The position numbers and the translations under genes are program-made. Below are positions 61,727-64,000 of a DNA stretch of 64,000 nucleotides, one piece after another (within the stretch, counting starts at the first letter, position 1; every line of letters begins with the position of its first letter). The notes under the pieces were generated by a model. That model saw only the letters and a program-made list of their open reading frames with translations. It ran no database searches and was not told the DNA's origin. Origin of the DNA: Mucilaginibacter gossypii (GTDB lineage: Bacteria; Bacteroidota; Bacteroidia; Sphingobacteriales; Sphingobacteriaceae); contig NZ_FNCG01000003.1 in NCBI RefSeq assembly GCF_900100945.1, positions 1 through 64,000 on the forward strand. The letters run 5' to 3'.

Positions 61727-63466
61727 ATGTCAAAAAAAGTAGCCGAGCAACTTGTAGAAATGCTGATACAGGCCGGCATCAAACGTATTTACGCCATTAC
61801 CGGCGATAGTTTAAACGAACTTAATGATGCCGTACGCAGAACGCCCGAATTAAAATGGATCCACGTACGCAATGAAGAAGCAGGCGCTTTTGCAGCTTCG
61901 GCCGATGCGCAACTGAGCGGGCTTGCCTGTTGTGCAGGAAGCAGTGGTCCCGGGCATGTGCACCTGGTGAATGGCCTTTATGATGCTCACCGGTCAGGAG
62001 CACCTGTTTTAGCCATAGCATCTACCTGTGCTACTAAAGAGTTTGGCAGTAACTACTTCCAGGAAACCAATGTTATCAAGCTTTTTGATGACTGCAGTTA
62101 CTATAACCAGGTGGCTGCCAACAACAAGCAAGTACCCCGTATGGCACAGGCGGCTATCCAAACCGCTATTCAGCGCAAAGGGGTTGGCGTATTGGGTTTA
62201 CCGGGCGATGTGGCAGGGGAGGATGCTGTTGAAATCGATTCGTCGGTAAATAACTTTTTTTGCAAAGCCAACATTACCCCGGTATGGGAAGAATTGGTGC
62301 AGCTGGCCGACCTGATTAACCGATACCCCAAAGTTTGCATTTTTGGCGGGATAGGCTGTGCCGGTGCTCATGATGAAGTGGTTGAACTGGCGGCACTGAT
62401 CAAAGCGCCGGTTGGTTATTCGTTCCGTGGTAAAATGTTTTTGGAGCATGATAACCCCTACGAGGTAGGCATGACCGGCCTGCTTGGCTTGCCTGCTGCC
62501 TATCATAGTATGCACGAAAGTGATCTGGTTATCCTGCTTGGCACCGATTTTCCTTACACACCCTTTTATCCCCAGGACAAAAAGATAGTGCAGATTGACA
62601 TCAAGCCTGAAAATCTTGGTCGCCGGGCAAAATTAACGATGGGGCTTTATGGTGATATAAAATCTACAATTAAAGCATTGATCCCTTTAATTAAAGAAAA
62701 AACCGACAACAGCTTTTTAGATGCGCAATTGCATGTACATGCTAAAGTAAAAGAGCAACAGCAAGCCTATATTAAGGATTTTGGTGAACATGATGCTATT
62801 CATCCCGAAGCTTTAGCCGCTATTGTAGACGAATATGCTTCTGTTGATGCCATTTTTACCTGCGATACCGGGATGTGTAATGTTTGGAGTGCCAGGCATA
62901 TCAGCGCTAATGGGAGGCGTTCGATGATCGGGTCGTTTGTTCATGGATCTATGGCTAATGCTATGCCGCATGCTATCGGCGCGGCGCTGGCCTGTCCCGA
63001 CAGGCAGGTTGTGGCCATGTGTGGTGATGGCGGCATTTCCATGTTGTTAGGCGATTTAGCCACTATTAAACAATATGATCTGCCTATAAAGATCATTGTA
63101 TTTAATAACAGGAGCCTTGGCATGGTAAAGCTGGAAATGGAAGTAATGGGCCTGCCCGATTTTGAAGTGGACATGCACAATCCTGATTTTACCATGGTCG
63201 CGGAGTCAATGGGCATAAAGGGGATCACCATAAACGACCCGCAGGACCTTGAGCAGGGCATAGCCGAAGCTTTTGCACACACAGGACCAGTTTTAGTAAA
63301 TGTTTATACCGACGGAACTGCCCTTGCCATGCCGCCGCATATCGAACTTAAAATGGTTAAAGGAATGGCCGTCTCCATGACCAAAATGATGCTTGGCGGT
63401 AAATTTGATGAGGTTTTGGCTACCGTAAAAGGTAACTACAAGCATCTGCCCGAAATATTTGATTAA
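61727..63466 (+). CDS. poxB: Pyruvate oxidase / pyruvate:quinone dehydrogenase
   Basis: 579 residues, ThDP-dependent with FAD. Marks: GDSLNELNDAVRRTPELKWIHVRNEEAGAFAASADAQLSG in pieces, GSSGPGHVHLVNGLYDAHRSGAPVLAI, and the ThDP block MCGDGGISMLLGDL plus IIVFNNRSLGMVKLEME. PoxB converts pyruvate to acetate and CO2, passing electrons to quinone; other members make acetyl phosphate. The C-terminal region does not clearly show a membrane-binding helix, so the acetyl-phosphate type cannot be excluded. It follows the nos operon but has its own upstream region and terminator. Together with pta and ackA it would handle overflow pyruvate. Confidence 0.9.
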   Translation: MSKKVAEQLVEMLIQAGIKRIYAITGDSLNELNDAVRRTPELKWIHVRNEEAGAFAASADAQLSGLACCAGSSGPGHVHLVNGLYDAHRSGAPVLAIASTCATKEFGSNYFQETNVIKLFDDCSYYNQVAANNKQVPRMAQAAIQTAIQRKGVGVLGLPGDVAGEDAVEIDSSVNNFFCKANITPVWEELVQLADLINRYPKVCIFGGIGCAGAHDEVVELAALIKAPVGYSFRGKMFLEHDNPYEVGMTGLLGLPAAYHSMHESDLVILLGTDFPYTPFYPQDKKIVQIDIKPENLGRRAKLTMGLYGDIKSTIKALIPLIKEKTDNSFLDAQLHVHAKVKEQQQAYIKDFGEHDAIHPEALAAIVDEYASVDAIFTCDTGMCNVWSARHISANGRRSMIGSFVHGSMANAMPHAIGAALACPDRQVVAMCGDGGISMLLGDLATIKQYDLPIKIIVFNNRSLGMVKLEMEVMGLPDFEVDMHNPDFTMVAESMGIKGITINDPQDLEQGIAEAFAHTGPVLVNVYTDGTALAMPPHIELKMVKGMAVSMTKMMLGGKFDEVLATVKGNYKHLPEIFD

Positions 63467-63482
63467 TGGTGGCAATACGTAT

Positions 63483-63520
63483 AACCGGGAGATGTATGCT
63501 GTTTATATCTTCCGGTTTTT
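63483..63520 (+). terminator. Intrinsic terminator after poxB
   Basis: AACCGGGAGAT (63483-63493) pairs with ATCTTCCGGTT (63507-63517), with one G-T wobble, and is followed by TTT. It overlaps the 3' end of the convergent membrane protein gene. Confidence 0.72.
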
Positions 63521-63994
63521 ATATCGATGACTTGATAGGAAAGCCTTTTTGACAATACCCGTCATAAGGTTAGCTACAAAAAGCAATTGCGCAGTCAGCA
63601 ATACGGTTGTTGCAATAGTAATTATAGTGTTAATGTTGACTGCTTCCCGGATCTGGCCATCGGTATAGTATTTATGCGGACCGCGGATGGATAGCTGTGC
63701 GGAAAAATAAGAAATTATAATTAACGCAATCAATGTAACCAGCACGTGTCCCCATTTTAACCAAACTACAGGCAATATCGGTTCGGTTATTATATAAATA
63801 ACCCATAAGATAAAAAATATTAGGCCTATTAAGCGGCATAAATGAACCGCTGATACTACGAAATAAGTATCATGAAGATTGATATCTATTGTTGCGGCAG
63901 TCGTAAAAAATGAAAGTATAATTGATAACAATGCCACAATCGCGAATATGTGCTGGGGACGGGTTTTGATGTTGAAGAAAGGATAAGGTTTCAA
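63503..63994 (-). CDS. Small membrane protein with oxidase subunit I-like motif
   Basis: 163 residues with four transmembrane helices. The block INLHDTYFVVSAVHL resembles the DTYFVVAHFHYV part of cytochrome oxidase subunit I, but it is far too short for an oxidase. I recognise it as a type of small Bacteroidota membrane protein of unknown function. The frame starts at a TTG three residues before the window edge and may extend beyond it, so the start is uncertain. Confidence 0.62.
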   Translation of the reverse strand: MKPYPFFNIKTRPQHIFAIVALLSIILSFFTTAATIDINLHDTYFVVSAVHLCRLIGLIFFILWVIYIITEPILPVVWLKWGHVLVTLIALIIISYFSAQLSIRGPHKYYTDGQIREAVNINTIITIATTVLLTAQLLFVANLMTGIVKKAFLSSHRYKNRKI

Positions 63995-64000
63995 GGCGGT

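Noticed and set aside
1..64000. tRNA, rRNA, CRISPR array, prophage or integration site
   Set aside because: No cloverleaf-like sequence, rRNA segment, regular spaced repeats or phage structural genes were seen on reading the window.

Overview
The window looks like a chromosomal stretch of a Bacteroidota bacterium, most likely a Sphingobacteriaceae member such as Mucilaginibacter or Pedobacter. The reasons are SusC/SusD-type proteins, an ECF sigma/FecR pair, TAnnTTTG promoter boxes, a clade II (Sec-exported) nosZ cluster, many one-step lipoprotein signals and a moderate GC content. This is judged from gene content only. No rRNA, tRNA or CRISPR array was seen.

Layout. (1) 1-284: the end of an IS1595/ISXO2-type transposase, then a palindromic repeat. 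(2) 481-14930: nine tightly packed same-strand genes (GH28, GH2, two CE12 esterases, a beta-propeller GH43-like protein, a six-hairpin glycosidase-like protein, GH105, GH31, sulfatase). They form a pectin/rhamnogalacturonan-I degradation operon that lacks its own SusCD pair in this window. (3) 15280-17294: stress genes (SDR oxidoreductase, manganese catalase). (4) 17416-23408: a three-gene minus-strand operon with a cellulose-synthase-like GT2 fused to a glycosidase-like domain that appears to have lost its catalytic residues, a tandem GH26-like protein (first copy degenerate, second intact) and a GH2-like lipoprotein with intact catalytic residues. I think this is an undescribed exopolysaccharide synthesis/processing system. 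(5) 23802-32321: an FAD oxidoreductase, then a divergent ECF sigma / FecR anti-sigma pair followed by SusC (with STN signalling domain) and SusD.

(6) 32559-46113: a pyridoxamine-phosphate-oxidase-like protein, hemA, a Tat/lipoprotein hemerythrin, a copper-resistance set on the minus strand (CPH-type P1B ATPase, multicopper oxidase fused to a CopB-like barrel, DUF3347, HYC_CC_PP protein), then pta-ackA and a universal stress protein. (7) 46606-52302: a nitrogen-oxide stress module: DUF1858/DUF2249 protein, two polytopic His-containing membrane proteins flanking a DUF59 protein, a frameshifted response regulator, a DUF2249-Ric fusion and an Rrf2/NsrR-like repressor. (8) 52514-61532: a nos operon (cytochrome c, nosZ, membrane protein, nosL, nosD, nosF, nosY, small CNGxC protein, TonB receptor), then a pyruvate oxidase (poxB) and a small membrane protein.

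How it fits together. A palindrome with AArGATA-N4-TrTCTT symmetry lies in front of the DUF2249 operon, the ric-rrf2 operon and the nos operon. CRP/FNR-type boxes of the form RTGAY-N4-RTCAY lie in front of hemA, the pta operon, ric and nos. Together these suggest that oxygen/NO-responsive control ties N2O respiration, NO damage repair, haem supply and acetate metabolism (PoxB, Pta, AckA) into one low-oxygen regulon. The copper-handling genes between them could feed the copper enzyme NosZ.
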